This document shows, piece by piece, positions 45,021 to 54,160 of a DNA stretch of 54,185 nucleotides (position 1 is the stretch's first letter; the number at the start of each line of letters is the position of its first letter). The notes below the pieces were generated by a model that was given only the letters and a program-made list of their open reading frames with translations, ran no database searches and had not been told where the DNA came from. The stretch lies in NCBI GenBank assembly GCA_014381925.1, contig JACNKR010000035.1:1-54185 (forward strand), given 5' to 3'. Both the position numbers and the translations under genes were made by a program. This stretch comes from Fidelibacterota bacterium (GTDB lineage Bacteria; Fidelibacterota; Marinisomatia; SCGC-AAA003-L08; GCA-2689995).

Positions 45021-45185
45021 ATGATAACAGAAAAAAAAATAAAAAAACAGAATCTTGAACAGGAGAATGACCAGATTTTAAAGCGCGTAGATGCCCAGAT
45101 TAAAGTCATCAAGAAAGTTTTAGATAATTTTGATAACAATAAAAAAGAAAACAATAACAAGGAGGAACAGACATGTTCGGAATAA
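45021..45185 (+). CDS. Small charged coiled-coil protein (54 residues)
   Basis: The frame encodes MITEKKIKKQNLEQENDQIL and continues with RVDAQIKVIKKVLDNFDNN to an Asn/Lys/Glu-rich tail. The heptad-like spacing of Leu, Ile and Val suggests a coiled coil, and there is no signal peptide. It overlaps the fibre-like gene by 13 bp, and the strong GGAGG for that gene lies inside it, so translation could be coupled. The ribosome site of the small ORF is weak. I know no family for it. Confidence 0.5.
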   Translation: MITEKKIKKQNLEQENDQILKRVDAQIKVIKKVLDNFDNNKKENNNKEEQTCSE

Positions 45186-46219
45186 AATCAATCAATAAAC
45201 TTGCAATTGCTACAGCTTTTATCGCTTTTGCATTCACACAAACCGTATCCCTTCAGGGTGTGTTAAGAGATCCACTGGGCCGTACGGTTAACGATGGAGA
45301 GTACCAGTTGACTTTCCGCATTTATGATATGGATGTCGGTGGGGAAGCCCTCTGGGAAGAAACATACGAAGACATGCAGATCTCTCATGGTGTATTTGCC
45401 GTGGAGTTAGGATCCATCAACTCGATGAGTGGCCTGACTTTTGGTGTGCAGTATTATGTGGGTGTGTCTGTACAGGGTTCAATGGAAATGGAACCCCGTT
45501 TACGTCTGACCAACGCACCGGCAGCAATGGCTGTTTTTGGTGTGGATAATATTTTCCCGTCTTCGGGGAATATTGGTGTGGGTACGACTGAGCCCGATGC
45601 AGGTCTGCATATCAAACCCGCTGCTAATGCCGCAGGCGATCAGGATTTGCTGACCATTGAAAATGATTCGGGAGCCAGCGTTAGAGTAGATGCAAACTCT
45701 GATATGCATTTTACCGGAGCTATTTATTTTTCTGATGGTTCCATTCTGAATACGGCGCAGGGCGGTTCTGCAGCGGCCTTATCTGCACCAAATGGCTCAA
45801 TTATTGAAATGGATAATAACAACGATGGTGATGGTGACCTAATTATTCAGCGTGGCGGTGCAATTGTTGCCACTGTCAGCGGTTTTGGTGATGGTAGTTT
45901 TAATGGTAACTTGTCTGCCGACGGAAATGCTTCTGTTGCTGGTGATGCTACAATTACGGGTGATCTTTCTGCTGATGATTTAATAGTTGCAGGTACTATC
46001 ACTGCCGGTGGTGATGTTGCCGTTGATGATTTATCTGCTGCAGGTACGGTTTCTGCAACGAACATTACTGCTGAAAATTTTGGTGATGTAAGTGCAAATT
46101 CAGTTATTACAACTGGCGATGTTGAAGTTGGTGGTGGACTAACCGTAACCGGTGATATTCATGGTACGAATACCAAAAGACAGGGATTGGACGTTATTTG
46201 GCAGGATGATACTCCCTAA
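45173..46219 (+). CDS. Secreted fibre-like beta-solenoid protein (ends at an in-frame stop)
   Basis: The 348-residue product has a signal peptide (AIATAFIAFAFTQT). An N-terminal domain (about 25-120) has GVLRDPLGRTVNDGEYQLTF and YYVGVSVQGSMEMEPRLRLT, a fold common to putative surface and tail-fibre proteins. A linker with SSGNIGVGTTEPDAGLHIKP follows, as in phage-tail or peptidase-S74-type fibres. A Gly/Asp/Ser/Thr-rich solenoid of short repeats (GNASVAGDATITGDLSADDL, VITTGDVEVGGGLTVTGD) comes next. GGAGG precedes the ATG. The DNA is visibly GC-richer than the rest of the window. The TAA at 46217-46219 is followed by 100 more open codons in the same frame, so the protein is probably truncated. 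Confidence 0.82.
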   Translation: MFGIKSINKLAIATAFIAFAFTQTVSLQGVLRDPLGRTVNDGEYQLTFRIYDMDVGGEALWEETYEDMQISHGVFAVELGSINSMSGLTFGVQYYVGVSVQGSMEMEPRLRLTNAPAAMAVFGVDNIFPSSGNIGVGTTEPDAGLHIKPAANAAGDQDLLTIENDSGASVRVDANSDMHFTGAIYFSDGSILNTAQGGSAAALSAPNGSIIEMDNNNDGDGDLIIQRGGAIVATVSGFGDGSFNGNLSADGNASVAGDATITGDLSADDLIVAGTITAGGDVAVDDLSAAGTVSATNITAENFGDVSANSVITTGDVEVGGGLTVTGDIHGTNTKRQGLDVIWQDDTP

Positions 46220-46522
46220 GATAATTTATTTTACAATCTTACAGAAGGGGTGTATTATGAAACAGGTACTACCTGGGAAAGTGTAAAAAGTACTTATAGT
46301 GCTATAATTGTAACCTTTATTACTGATAATAATAATAACACTTTTTATTTACCTACTGATGATCTTTACCTAGGTCAAAATGTAATGTGGGAAGTTGGTA
46401 AGTATTATGACAAAGTAATAATATTAACAATAAGTAATTTAACTCCTGATTATTCACTTTTTAGTGTGAGCACAACAGGTGGTTTAGATGTACAATCCAT
46501 TATTTTCCGTGGTATTCGATAG
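46220..46522 (+). pseudogene. In-frame continuation of the fibre-like protein beyond the stop
   Basis: After the TAA at 46217-46219 the same frame stays open for 100 codons (DNLFYNLTEGVYYETGTTWE, then FYLPTDDLYLGQNVMWEVG, ending SIIFRGIR). The sequence reads as a beta-rich C-terminal domain. A GTG at 46250 could start it independently, but it lacks a properly spaced ribosome site and would lose the first part of the domain. The segment is more AT-rich than the solenoid before it. I read it as the severed C-terminus. Confidence 0.6.
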
Positions 46523-46574
46523 AATTAGATAACTTTTATACCAAATCCCATATAGGATTTGAAAGGATGTAATT

Positions 46575-49500
46575 ATGAAAAAATATAGAAAACAATTATT
46601 GTTTCTTTTGGGAGTTGCCTGGGTGATGCCAGTATTGCTTTCTGCGCAGGGATTATGTGAACCTATATATTCGGTGCATAAGCATACGCGAACCTATGCA
46701 CCTATGCTTGAAACAAGTAGCAATTTGTACAATGCGATCATTATAGCAGGGCAACCAATAATTGCTGAAAATAGTACCAACTATTCTCAATACAGTATGT
46801 CTGCTGGTTTTTATGCGGATTATTTAACGGAGCCCAAAGCACCCTTATTAAGAGCGTCTGACGGCGATTTCCAGGATATGGTATTACTTGATTGGGATAT
46901 TGAAGGCGATTTTTCCGGACCACCGGTCACAAGTGATGAAGTTGTCGTTTACCGTAATGGATATATCTTGACGACATTACCTGCAACTCAAACACAATAT
47001 CAGGATTTTAATGTATTCCCAGGTGAGTATTATACCTATGGTGTAACGGTTACCAATACAATGGGTGAAAGCCAAACCGATGATAATGTGGGATTTTTGA
47101 ATCCCAATGGAATTATCACGGGTCATATTGAAACCCCAAGTGGAACACCGATGGTAGATACAAAAGTTATATTAACACCTAATTTAGGTCGGTCTGCGTT
47201 ATTTGATGGTGATGGTTATGTGTATTGGTTTGACAGCGATATTAACACTAATCGTCAATTTACTGGTATGGAAAATGATTATACTATAGAACTTTGGTTC
47301 CGGTCAATTGTTCAAAATCAACAATCGTTGTTTGGTGCAGTAGATTCTAATTCAACGAATAATCGTGTTTTAATAGAACTTACAGATGGTGGACAAGTAA
47401 ATTGGGTTCACAATGGTGTGAGTATGAAAACCGTGAATTCTTATACGAATGATTTTGAATGGCATCATTTAGCTGTGGTAAAAGAAGCAAGTGATATGAC
47501 CATGTATATTGATGGTGCATTGGTAGGTGAGGGTTCTGGTGCAACTGATATTAACGCAAAGTTAGAAATGACTTTAGGTAAACATGGACCACGAGATCCG
47601 CGTCATTTTTATACAGGACGAATGGATGATTTTAGAATTTGGTCCTATGCTCGAAGATGGGAAAATCTATTAAATGTAATGGATATTACCCTATCTGGAG
47701 AAGAAGATGGATTGTCTGCATACTTTAAATTTGATGAAGTTGAAGGTGATGTAATCTTTGATTTAACTGCAAATGACCGTGATGGTAAAACATGTCGGGT
47801 GGATCGTGATGAAAATATTGCGCCAGTATTCCAAGGTGCATTAACCAATTTACAAGGTGATTATGCCATCAAGGGTATTTATTATGCAGGCGGAACAACC
47901 TTTACTGTAACTCCATCTTTGGCATCTCCAATTGGACGTTCATTACAACTCGATGGTGTGGATGATTATGTAAGTTTTGGTGGTCAACGGATTGATTTAA
48001 CGGGTGATTATACAATGGAAGGCTGGTTTAAAACCAGTTCTAACGGAGACCATACAATTTTTTCTGCAGTAGATCCAATTACAGGAGAGAACCATTTAAA
48101 TGTAAAAGCATCGGGTGGAACTTTGTCTGCAACTTATTTAGATGTAGATTTGTTTGGTATTTCAGTAGTGGATGATAACTTATGGCATCATTGGGCAGTA
48201 ACATATGAAGGTGGAAATTTAACCCTCTATGTAGATGCTGAAGTGGACGCTGAAAGTTTTGTTGAATCTTCTTATGATTCAGAATCCAATATCTCATTTG
48301 GTAAATCTTCATTAGATACCGATTACTATTTTGGTCGTTTGGACGAATTCCGTCAATGGGATTATGCCCGTAATTATGACCAAATAGGTGGCACCATGAA
48401 CCAGTTTCTAGAAGGTGATGAATACGGTTTGGTAGAATATTGGAAAATGAATGATGGTATTGGAATTTTAACTACGAATACCGTGGGAACTTCAGCTGGA
48501 ACGCTTGAAGGTGGAATTGAATGGTCAATGGACATACCATTGAATGAAGTTTTCGACCATTGGTATGAACCCGAAAGTCGCCAAGCAACCTTAAACCAAA
48601 GTAGTACATCAATTGACCAAGTAAGTTTTGAAGATAAATCTTTAATTCCAGTCTCTGGCTATGTGCGTTATGAAAATACAGCATGTTTTAATGGCGGTGT
48701 CGAAATTTTAGTAGATGGTACCTCTTTAATTCCACCATTATATACATCCGATGATGGAAAATTTACAGTGGACATTGAGCCGGGCTCAATAGGTAAAATT
48801 TTAACACCAAATTATTATAATGTATTTTCGGGTGAAACACATGAATTTTTACCGCCATTGATAGAACTACCAATGATGGTTCAGCCCATTACGGGATTAT
48901 ATTTTAATGACCGAACTTCTCGAGTTGGTTCTGGAACCGTAGCAGGTGGTACATGTGCACACCCAATTACACCATCTCAAGGAAATATAGAAGTTACATT
49001 TAGGCCAGTAGATGGATGCGTGGAAGAAACTATTATTGTAGATGAATATGGGCAATATGAATCTTCTGCATTACCACCACTTATTTACAATCTAAGTGTT
49101 GATCATCCCAATCCATCAATAGATGAGTTTTTCATTGCAGATTCAATGAGTATGGAACATTCTAATAGATTTAGAGATTTTGTATATCGTGCTCCCGTAG
49201 AAGCCGAATTTGGGCAAATGAGGGAGATAGATGGAGCAACTCATGCGGTAAAAGCAGTTGTACAAGAAAATGAATGTGGAGAGTATCCATATATCCTTCA
49301 AGCTGGAAAATATTATCAAATTGATTATGATGTATTTGAACGCTATGGTGAAAATACATGTCGTGTGGATAATTTTGATATTGCAATATTTGATAATATT
49401 TCTGATACTTCTTATACTGGAACAGTTGCAGGAGAATATGCAGGACAATCTGTACCATTAACATTTTCCGGAAAAACGCCAAATATGGTTTCTGGTGGTG

Positions 49501-52500
49501 ATCATCCATACCAGAAAAATATTTCGATTGTTGTAGCGGGACCGGGTGGTGGAAGCTCAACAACTGAAATTTGGGCATTATTAGAAGGAACAAAGAAAAT
49601 TCCAGGTGCAAATTTTCAAACTCAATCGAACTCTTGGCCATGGATGGTGCTAAGAACTCCACCGGGAGACGGAAGTTTTACTTATTTCTCCGCAGGTGGA
49701 ACTGTATGTAATTCGAGTTCATATTCGGTAGATATGGGTGTTGGTGGATCAGTTGAAGCTGTCGGTTCTTTTGGTACTAACCAATCTATAATTGTTGGAA
49801 CACCGGGTGGTGGTACAATAACAGATGTTGGTGTTACATTTGATGTAGGGTCAAGTTTGTCAGGTTCAGCAACAGAAACCTCAGCAACAGAAACTGAGAA
49901 TTGCATCACTACTTCTGAAACTTATACGGCCTATGGTGATGGTTTATTAACCGGAAATGATGCAACAGTATATGTTGGAGGAGGAAAATCCTTTGATATG
50001 GGATTAGCTCGTATTCTTAATATGGAAGAATGTTCTGTTGAGATTGATACAACAGTTTCTATGAGTCAAAGTGGAGTACATTCTACATTTATTCTATCTC
50101 GATTTTATATTGAAAATGTAATGATGCCAAATGCAATGATGACATGGCAATTAGAAGGAGATTCAACATCATTAGATACTTATAACTATTGGGAATCTGT
50201 TATTGATTGGGATTCTAATTTAATGGAAACAGCATTTAGTTCTCCGGATTTTGCAATAGGAGAAGACGGTGGTGTAGGTGATACCTATATAGCTTATGAC
50301 GCTGGAGCAACTTTTGAATATTCCTATATTAATGAAACAACAACATCATCAACCTCAGAGTTTGTTGCGGAATTTGAACAATCTACATGGGTTACTTTAG
50401 GTGGTGAAGTTGCAGGTATTGGAGCTGAAGGAACCGTTACTGGAACTATCTCAGGAAGTACATCTAATACTAATTCTTCGGGAAATACCTCTTCTATTGA
50501 AATTGGATATACTTTAGATGATGATGATCCTGGTGACGGTTTTTTACTTCAAGTATTAGCTGATACATGGACCGGAATGCCAGTATTTAAAACAGTTGGT
50601 GGTCAATCAATGTGCCCATGGGAATATGGAACAATGAAACGACACCTTGCTGAAATGGAAGTAGCTGTTCCTTTATTAGTAGATGTTCCACCCGATGAAC
50701 CTGCTGTTTTTGAAATTAATCTAATTAATGCTTCAGCAACAGGCGAAGCGAATTATTATGAATTAATGTCTGAAAATGCATCGTTAAATGGTGCAGAAAT
50801 TACTGTAAATGGTCAATGGCTTGGTGGAGCAGGGCAATGGTTCTGGTTGGAACCGGGTGTCAATACACCAATTATTGTAGAAGTTAATAGAGGTGCAATT
50901 GGCTATGAATTTGATGATATTTACTTAGAATTACATGCACCATGTGAAGGTGACATTGCAGCTGATTTAGGTGCAAATACACTTAATGCTGGAAGTATTT
51001 TAATTTCAGCTCATTTCCAAGAACCATGTTCAGAGTCTAATATTGCCAATATTGAAGATGGTTGGTTAATTGATGGTTCACATGGTAGTGATTCTTTATG
51101 GGTAACTATTGATGGTTATGATCCTGAAGATGAAAATTTAATCTCAGTGGATTTACAATACAGATCGGGTTCAGGTGATTGGTTTACAGCCGCATCTGTT
51201 CTTGCTGAAGATTTAGTTGACGATTATGTATTGATGCCATTTAATGTCAGCCCAAATATTGTAATAGATGGAGAGTATGAATTACGGTCTCAGGCGGTAT
51301 GCGGTGGCGGTAAATATCCAGGTACTTCAGCATCAGTAACAGGTACTATCGATAGGTCCGCACCAGCAGTATTTGGTTTACCAGAACCGGCTGGTGGTAT
51401 TCTTGGACCCGATGATTTCATTGGTGCATCTTTTGATGAAAATGTACAATGTGGTGAAATAAATCCAGGTGCTGGTGATATCCAATTATGGAATACCGTA
51501 AATGGTATGGCTGTAGATTTTGATTTTACCTGTGGTTTTAATACCGTAACAGTTGAACCTGCTCCTGCAAATGTGTGGTTAGAAAACCAAACATTTAGAG
51601 CCGAAATTCATAATCTGCAAGATATATATGGAAATACCCGGGACGAAGCAGTGGTATGGGAATTCTATGTAAATCGTAATCCGATTGAATGGTCTGGAAC
51701 CAATATTGACAATGTTGTGATTTGGGTAGATGATGAATATTCTACTCAGCGTCAATTGGTTAATAATGGTGGATCAAACAGGTCGTACGAGATGATCGCT
51801 GGGAGAGAAGGAGCAATCCCAAGCGGTGATGCAATATCATTGCCAAATTGGTTAGAAGTTGCCCCGATGACAGGAACAATTACGCCAGGGTCGGCACAAG
51901 ATATATCTATTGGTTTGGTTGAAGGTTTAGACTTTGGACATTATCAAACAACGCTTTATGCTGCCGGTACGATGGGTGATGAACCCATGATTGTAGATAT
52001 TCGTAAACTTTGTTATGAACCTGAATGGTCATTAAACCCCGCCGATTATCAATATACAATGAGTATCACAGCAACATTATCGACTGAAGGTGAATTATCA
52101 GATGATGGTTATGATATTATCGGTGTATTTGTAGGTGATGAATTGCGGGGTATTGCACGAGTAGATTATATTCAAGCATTTGAAGACTTAGCAGGGACAC
52201 ATCCGTATGAAGTATTCTTAACAATTTACTCAAATGAGACTTCAGGAGAAGATTTATCATTTAGAGTTTGGGATGCATCTGCTTGTACTGAATTGGGTTG
52301 GATTGAAGAATCCTTTTCCTTTGAATCAAATGCATCACATGGTACTCCAACGAATCCAGTAACCATCACTGCGACAAGTCAAGTGATAACTTCGTTAGAC
52401 TATCCTGCAGGTTTTACATGGTTTTCTCTAAATCTTGAGAATATTGATATGAGTTTAAATAATATCATGTCAAACATGAATCCAGCTGGAGGTGATCAAA

Positions 52501-54080
52501 TAAAAAATCAAACTTCTTTTGCACAATATGTAGAAGGATATGGTTGGGTTGGTCCATTAAGTGAGTTTTCAAATAAATCAATGTATTTGATAAGTTTAGC
52601 AAATTCAGATGAAATGGAAATGGTGGGATATCCTGTCAATGTTGAATTGGACACAATTAATGTGGTGACAGGTTGGAATTGGGTAGGTTTTCAACCTCAA
52701 TATAGCATGACTGTTGATGATGCACTTGAATCCTTAAACTCTGCTACAGGAGATATTGTTAAAAGTCAATTTGGTTTTGCACAATATGTAGAAGGATTTG
52801 GTTGGATTGGATCACTTAATTATATGTCACCGAAACAGGGATACATGTTAAAATCTTTATGGGCTGGTGATTTAAATTATCCGTTTGAACTTTCCAACCG
52901 TGATAGTGAGATGCAAGACGAAATATATCAAGCTCCTCTTGCAGAGAATGCACCAAGTTGGAATGTGAATGTCAATCAATATGAACATAGTATGACCATG
53001 ACAGCAACTGGACTTGTAAATGGATTATCATTATCTAATGAAACCGACATGATTGGTGCATTTACACTTGTTGAAACTGATAATGGAATGGTTGAAGAAT
53101 GCAGAGGTGTTACTCAGCCAATTTACATTGAAGCATTGGACCAATATTCTGCTTTCTTAATGGTGTATTCAAATACTCCAGAAGAAGACATTTATTTTAA
53201 ACTTTTTGAAGCAAATCAAGATATTATTTGGTCTGTATATGAAGGTGCTACTTTTGCCTCAAATTCTAATGTGGGCGATGTTCTAAGTCCATTTAATTTA
53301 AATGCACAACCTCCAGTAGGAGATGTTACATTTGATGGTGTTTTGAATGTTATCGATGTTCTCCAAACAGTTAATTACATTTTGGATATATTGACACCGT
53401 CTATAATAGAATTTGCAGTAGCAGATATGAATATGGATGAAAGTATCAATGTTGCAGATATTGTTGAAATGGTATCTATAATATTGGATGTGCCTATGAT
53501 AAAAGCAGAAGCAGATATTGTTGTGGATATTAAAGTACAGGGCAATCAGGTATTTATAAGCTCTGAAAATAATATTGCAGGTATTCAGTTTGATTTACCT
53601 GATGTAACTACGATTGATTCTAGACATGAGTATTTTACCAATTATATAAATGGATCATTGAAAACAGTGATATTGAATATGGATGGTCACGGAATTCATG
53701 ATGGTTTATTATTTACGACAGAACATATTCAAAGTATTACTAATATCATTATTGTCGATCGATCAGGTGCAGAGTTAGCCTATGAAGTACGCTTTGTGCC
53801 TATGAATTATAAGTTAGCTCAGAACTATCCAAACCCATTTAATCCTGAAACCACAATTAATTTTGATCTTCCAGATAATGCAAAAGTTTCAATTGCTATA
53901 TTTGATCTACAAGGAAGATTAATAATTGAACTTGTGAACGGACAATTGGAAGCAGGCTATCATAGCATTAAATGGAATGCTCAGGATATCTCTGGAGTAC
54001 CACTTTCAAATGGTGTTTATTTCTACAGGATGACAACTCCTGAATACAATAGTGTTAAGAAAATGGTATTATTAAAATAA
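46575..54080 (+). CDS. Giant secreted LamG / dockerin protein with C-terminal sorting tail
   Basis: The 2501-residue protein has a signal peptide (LLFLLGVAWVMPVLLSAQG). A fibronectin-like domain lies near 90-180. Two LamG/concanavalin-like domains lie at about 205-370 (SALFDGDGYVYWF, WHHLAVVKEASDMTMYIDG) and 455-600 (SLQLDGVDDYVSFGG, LWHHWAVTYEGGNLTLYVD). A long Cys-containing middle part follows, with the segment DDDDPGDGFLLQVLADTW. An A-B-B-A module set spans about 1810-2245, in which FAQYVEGYGWVG and FAQYVEGFGWIG are near copies. A dockerin-like pair starts near 2249 (GDVTFDGVLNVIDVL). The end (about 2415-2501) is a FlgD-like/type IX-type sorting tail, with NYPNPFNPETTINFDLP and the final KKMVLLK. 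AAGGA precedes the ATG. It is probably a surface adhesin or matrix protein. Confidence 0.88.
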   Translation: MKKYRKQLLFLLGVAWVMPVLLSAQGLCEPIYSVHKHTRTYAPMLETSSNLYNAIIIAGQPIIAENSTNYSQYSMSAGFYADYLTEPKAPLLRASDGDFQDMVLLDWDIEGDFSGPPVTSDEVVVYRNGYILTTLPATQTQYQDFNVFPGEYYTYGVTVTNTMGESQTDDNVGFLNPNGIITGHIETPSGTPMVDTKVILTPNLGRSALFDGDGYVYWFDSDINTNRQFTGMENDYTIELWFRSIVQNQQSLFGAVDSNSTNNRVLIELTDGGQVNWVHNGVSMKTVNSYTNDFEWHHLAVVKEASDMTMYIDGALVGEGSGATDINAKLEMTLGKHGPRDPRHFYTGRMDDFRIWSYARRWENLLNVMDITLSGEEDGLSAYFKFDEVEGDVIFDLTANDRDGKTCRVDRDENIAPVFQGALTNLQGDYAIKGIYYAGGTTFTVTPSLASPIGRSLQLDGVDDYVSFGGQRIDLTGDYTMEGWFKTSSNGDHTIFSAVDPITGENHLNVKASGGTLSATYLDVDLFGISVVDDNLWHHWAVTYEGGNLTLYVDAEVDAESFVESSYDSESNISFGKSSLDTDYYFGRLDEFRQWDYARNYDQIGGTMNQFLEGDEYGLVEYWKMNDGIGILTTNTVGTSAGTLEGGIEWSMDIPLNEVFDHWYEPESRQATLNQSSTSIDQVSFEDKSLIPVSGYVRYENTACFNGGVEILVDGTSLIPPLYTSDDGKFTVDIEPGSIGKILTPNYYNVFSGETHEFLPPLIELPMMVQPITGLYFNDRTSRVGSGTVAGGTCAHPITPSQGNIEVTFRPVDGCVEETIIVDEYGQYESSALPPLIYNLSVDHPNPSIDEFFIADSMSMEHSNRFRDFVYRAPVEAEFGQMREIDGATHAVKAVVQENECGEYPYILQAGKYYQIDYDVFERYGENTCRVDNFDIAIFDNISDTSYTGTVAGEYAGQSVPLTFSGKTPNMVSGGDHPYQKNISIVVAGPGGGSSTTEIWALLEGTKKIPGANFQTQSNSWPWMVLRTPPGDGSFTYFSAGGTVCNSSSYSVDMGVGGSVEAVGSFGTNQSIIVGTPGGGTITDVGVTFDVGSSLSGSATETSATETENCITTSETYTAYGDGLLTGNDATVYVGGGKSFDMGLARILNMEECSVEIDTTVSMSQSGVHSTFILSRFYIENVMMPNAMMTWQLEGDSTSLDTYNYWESVIDWDSNLMETAFSSPDFAIGEDGGVGDTYIAYDAGATFEYSYINETTTSSTSEFVAEFEQSTWVTLGGEVAGIGAEGTVTGTISGSTSNTNSSGNTSSIEIGYTLDDDDPGDGFLLQVLADTWTGMPVFKTVGGQSMCPWEYGTMKRHLAEMEVAVPLLVDVPPDEPAVFEINLINASATGEANYYELMSENASLNGAEITVNGQWLGGAGQWFWLEPGVNTPIIVEVNRGAIGYEFDDIYLELHAPCEGDIAADLGANTLNAGSILISAHFQEPCSESNIANIEDGWLIDGSHGSDSLWVTIDGYDPEDENLISVDLQYRSGSGDWFTAASVLAEDLVDDYVLMPFNVSPNIVIDGEYELRSQAVCGGGKYPGTSASVTGTIDRSAPAVFGLPEPAGGILGPDDFIGASFDENVQCGEINPGAGDIQLWNTVNGMAVDFDFTCGFNTVTVEPAPANVWLENQTFRAEIHNLQDIYGNTRDEAVVWEFYVNRNPIEWSGTNIDNVVIWVDDEYSTQRQLVNNGGSNRSYEMIAGREGAIPSGDAISLPNWLEVAPMTGTITPGSAQDISIGLVEGLDFGHYQTTLYAAGTMGDEPMIVDIRKLCYEPEWSLNPADYQYTMSITATLSTEGELSDDGYDIIGVFVGDELRGIARVDYIQAFEDLAGTHPYEVFLTIYSNETSGEDLSFRVWDASACTELGWIEESFSFESNASHGTPTNPVTITATSQVITSLDYPAGFTWFSLNLENIDMSLNNIMSNMNPAGGDQIKNQTSFAQYVEGYGWVGPLSEFSNKSMYLISLANSDEMEMVGYPVNVELDTINVVTGWNWVGFQPQYSMTVDDALESLNSATGDIVKSQFGFAQYVEGFGWIGSLNYMSPKQGYMLKSLWAGDLNYPFELSNRDSEMQDEIYQAPLAENAPSWNVNVNQYEHSMTMTATGLVNGLSLSNETDMIGAFTLVETDNGMVEECRGVTQPIYIEALDQYSAFLMVYSNTPEEDIYFKLFEANQDIIWSVYEGATFASNSNVGDVLSPFNLNAQPPVGDVTFDGVLNVIDVLQTVNYILDILTPSIIEFAVADMNMDESINVADIVEMVSIILDVPMIKAEADIVVDIKVQGNQVFISSENNIAGIQFDLPDVTTIDSRHEYFTNYINGSLKTVILNMDGHGIHDGLLFTTEHIQSITNIIIVDRSGAELAYEVRFVPMNYKLAQNYPNPFNPETTINFDLPDNAKVSIAIFDLQGRLIIELVNGQLEAGYHSIKWNAQDISGVPLSNGVYFYRMTTPEYNSVKKMVLLK
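52517..52805 (+). repeat. Internal repeat within the giant protein gene
   Basis: TTTTGCACAATATGTAGAAG followed by GATATGGTTGG at 52517-52547 recurs almost exactly at 52775-52805. The copies encode the two FAQYVEG(Y/F)GW modules. DNA identity higher than in the flanking module sequence suggests a fairly recent duplication or gene conversion. Confidence 0.75.
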
Positions 54081-54092
54081 AATAAATAATAA

Positions 54093-54160
54093 TAGGGTGA
54101 CGGATATCCTTTCCTCCTAATAATCTGGTCTGATCTTCCTACATTTTATCAGACACCCTA
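54093..54160. other. Compound inverted repeat downstream of the giant gene
   Basis: TAGGGT at 54093-54098 pairs with ACCCTA at 54155-54160. Inside it lie the palindrome GGATATCC and a hairpin GTCTGAT (54128-54134) / ATCAGAC (54148-54154). There is no T tract, so it is not a standard terminator. It may be a structured RNA or the leader of the next gene beyond the window. Confidence 0.4.

Noticed and set aside
46250..46522. Independent small gene starting at GTG 46250
   Set aside because: It is in the same frame as the fibre-like gene, separated only by one TAA, and its GTG directly abuts the only purine-rich stretch, so continuation is the better reading.
49143..49662. Long minus-strand frames inside the giant gene (101 and 163 codons)
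   Set aside because: They lie antisense to a continuous plus-strand coding frame with recognisable domains and show no family features of their own.
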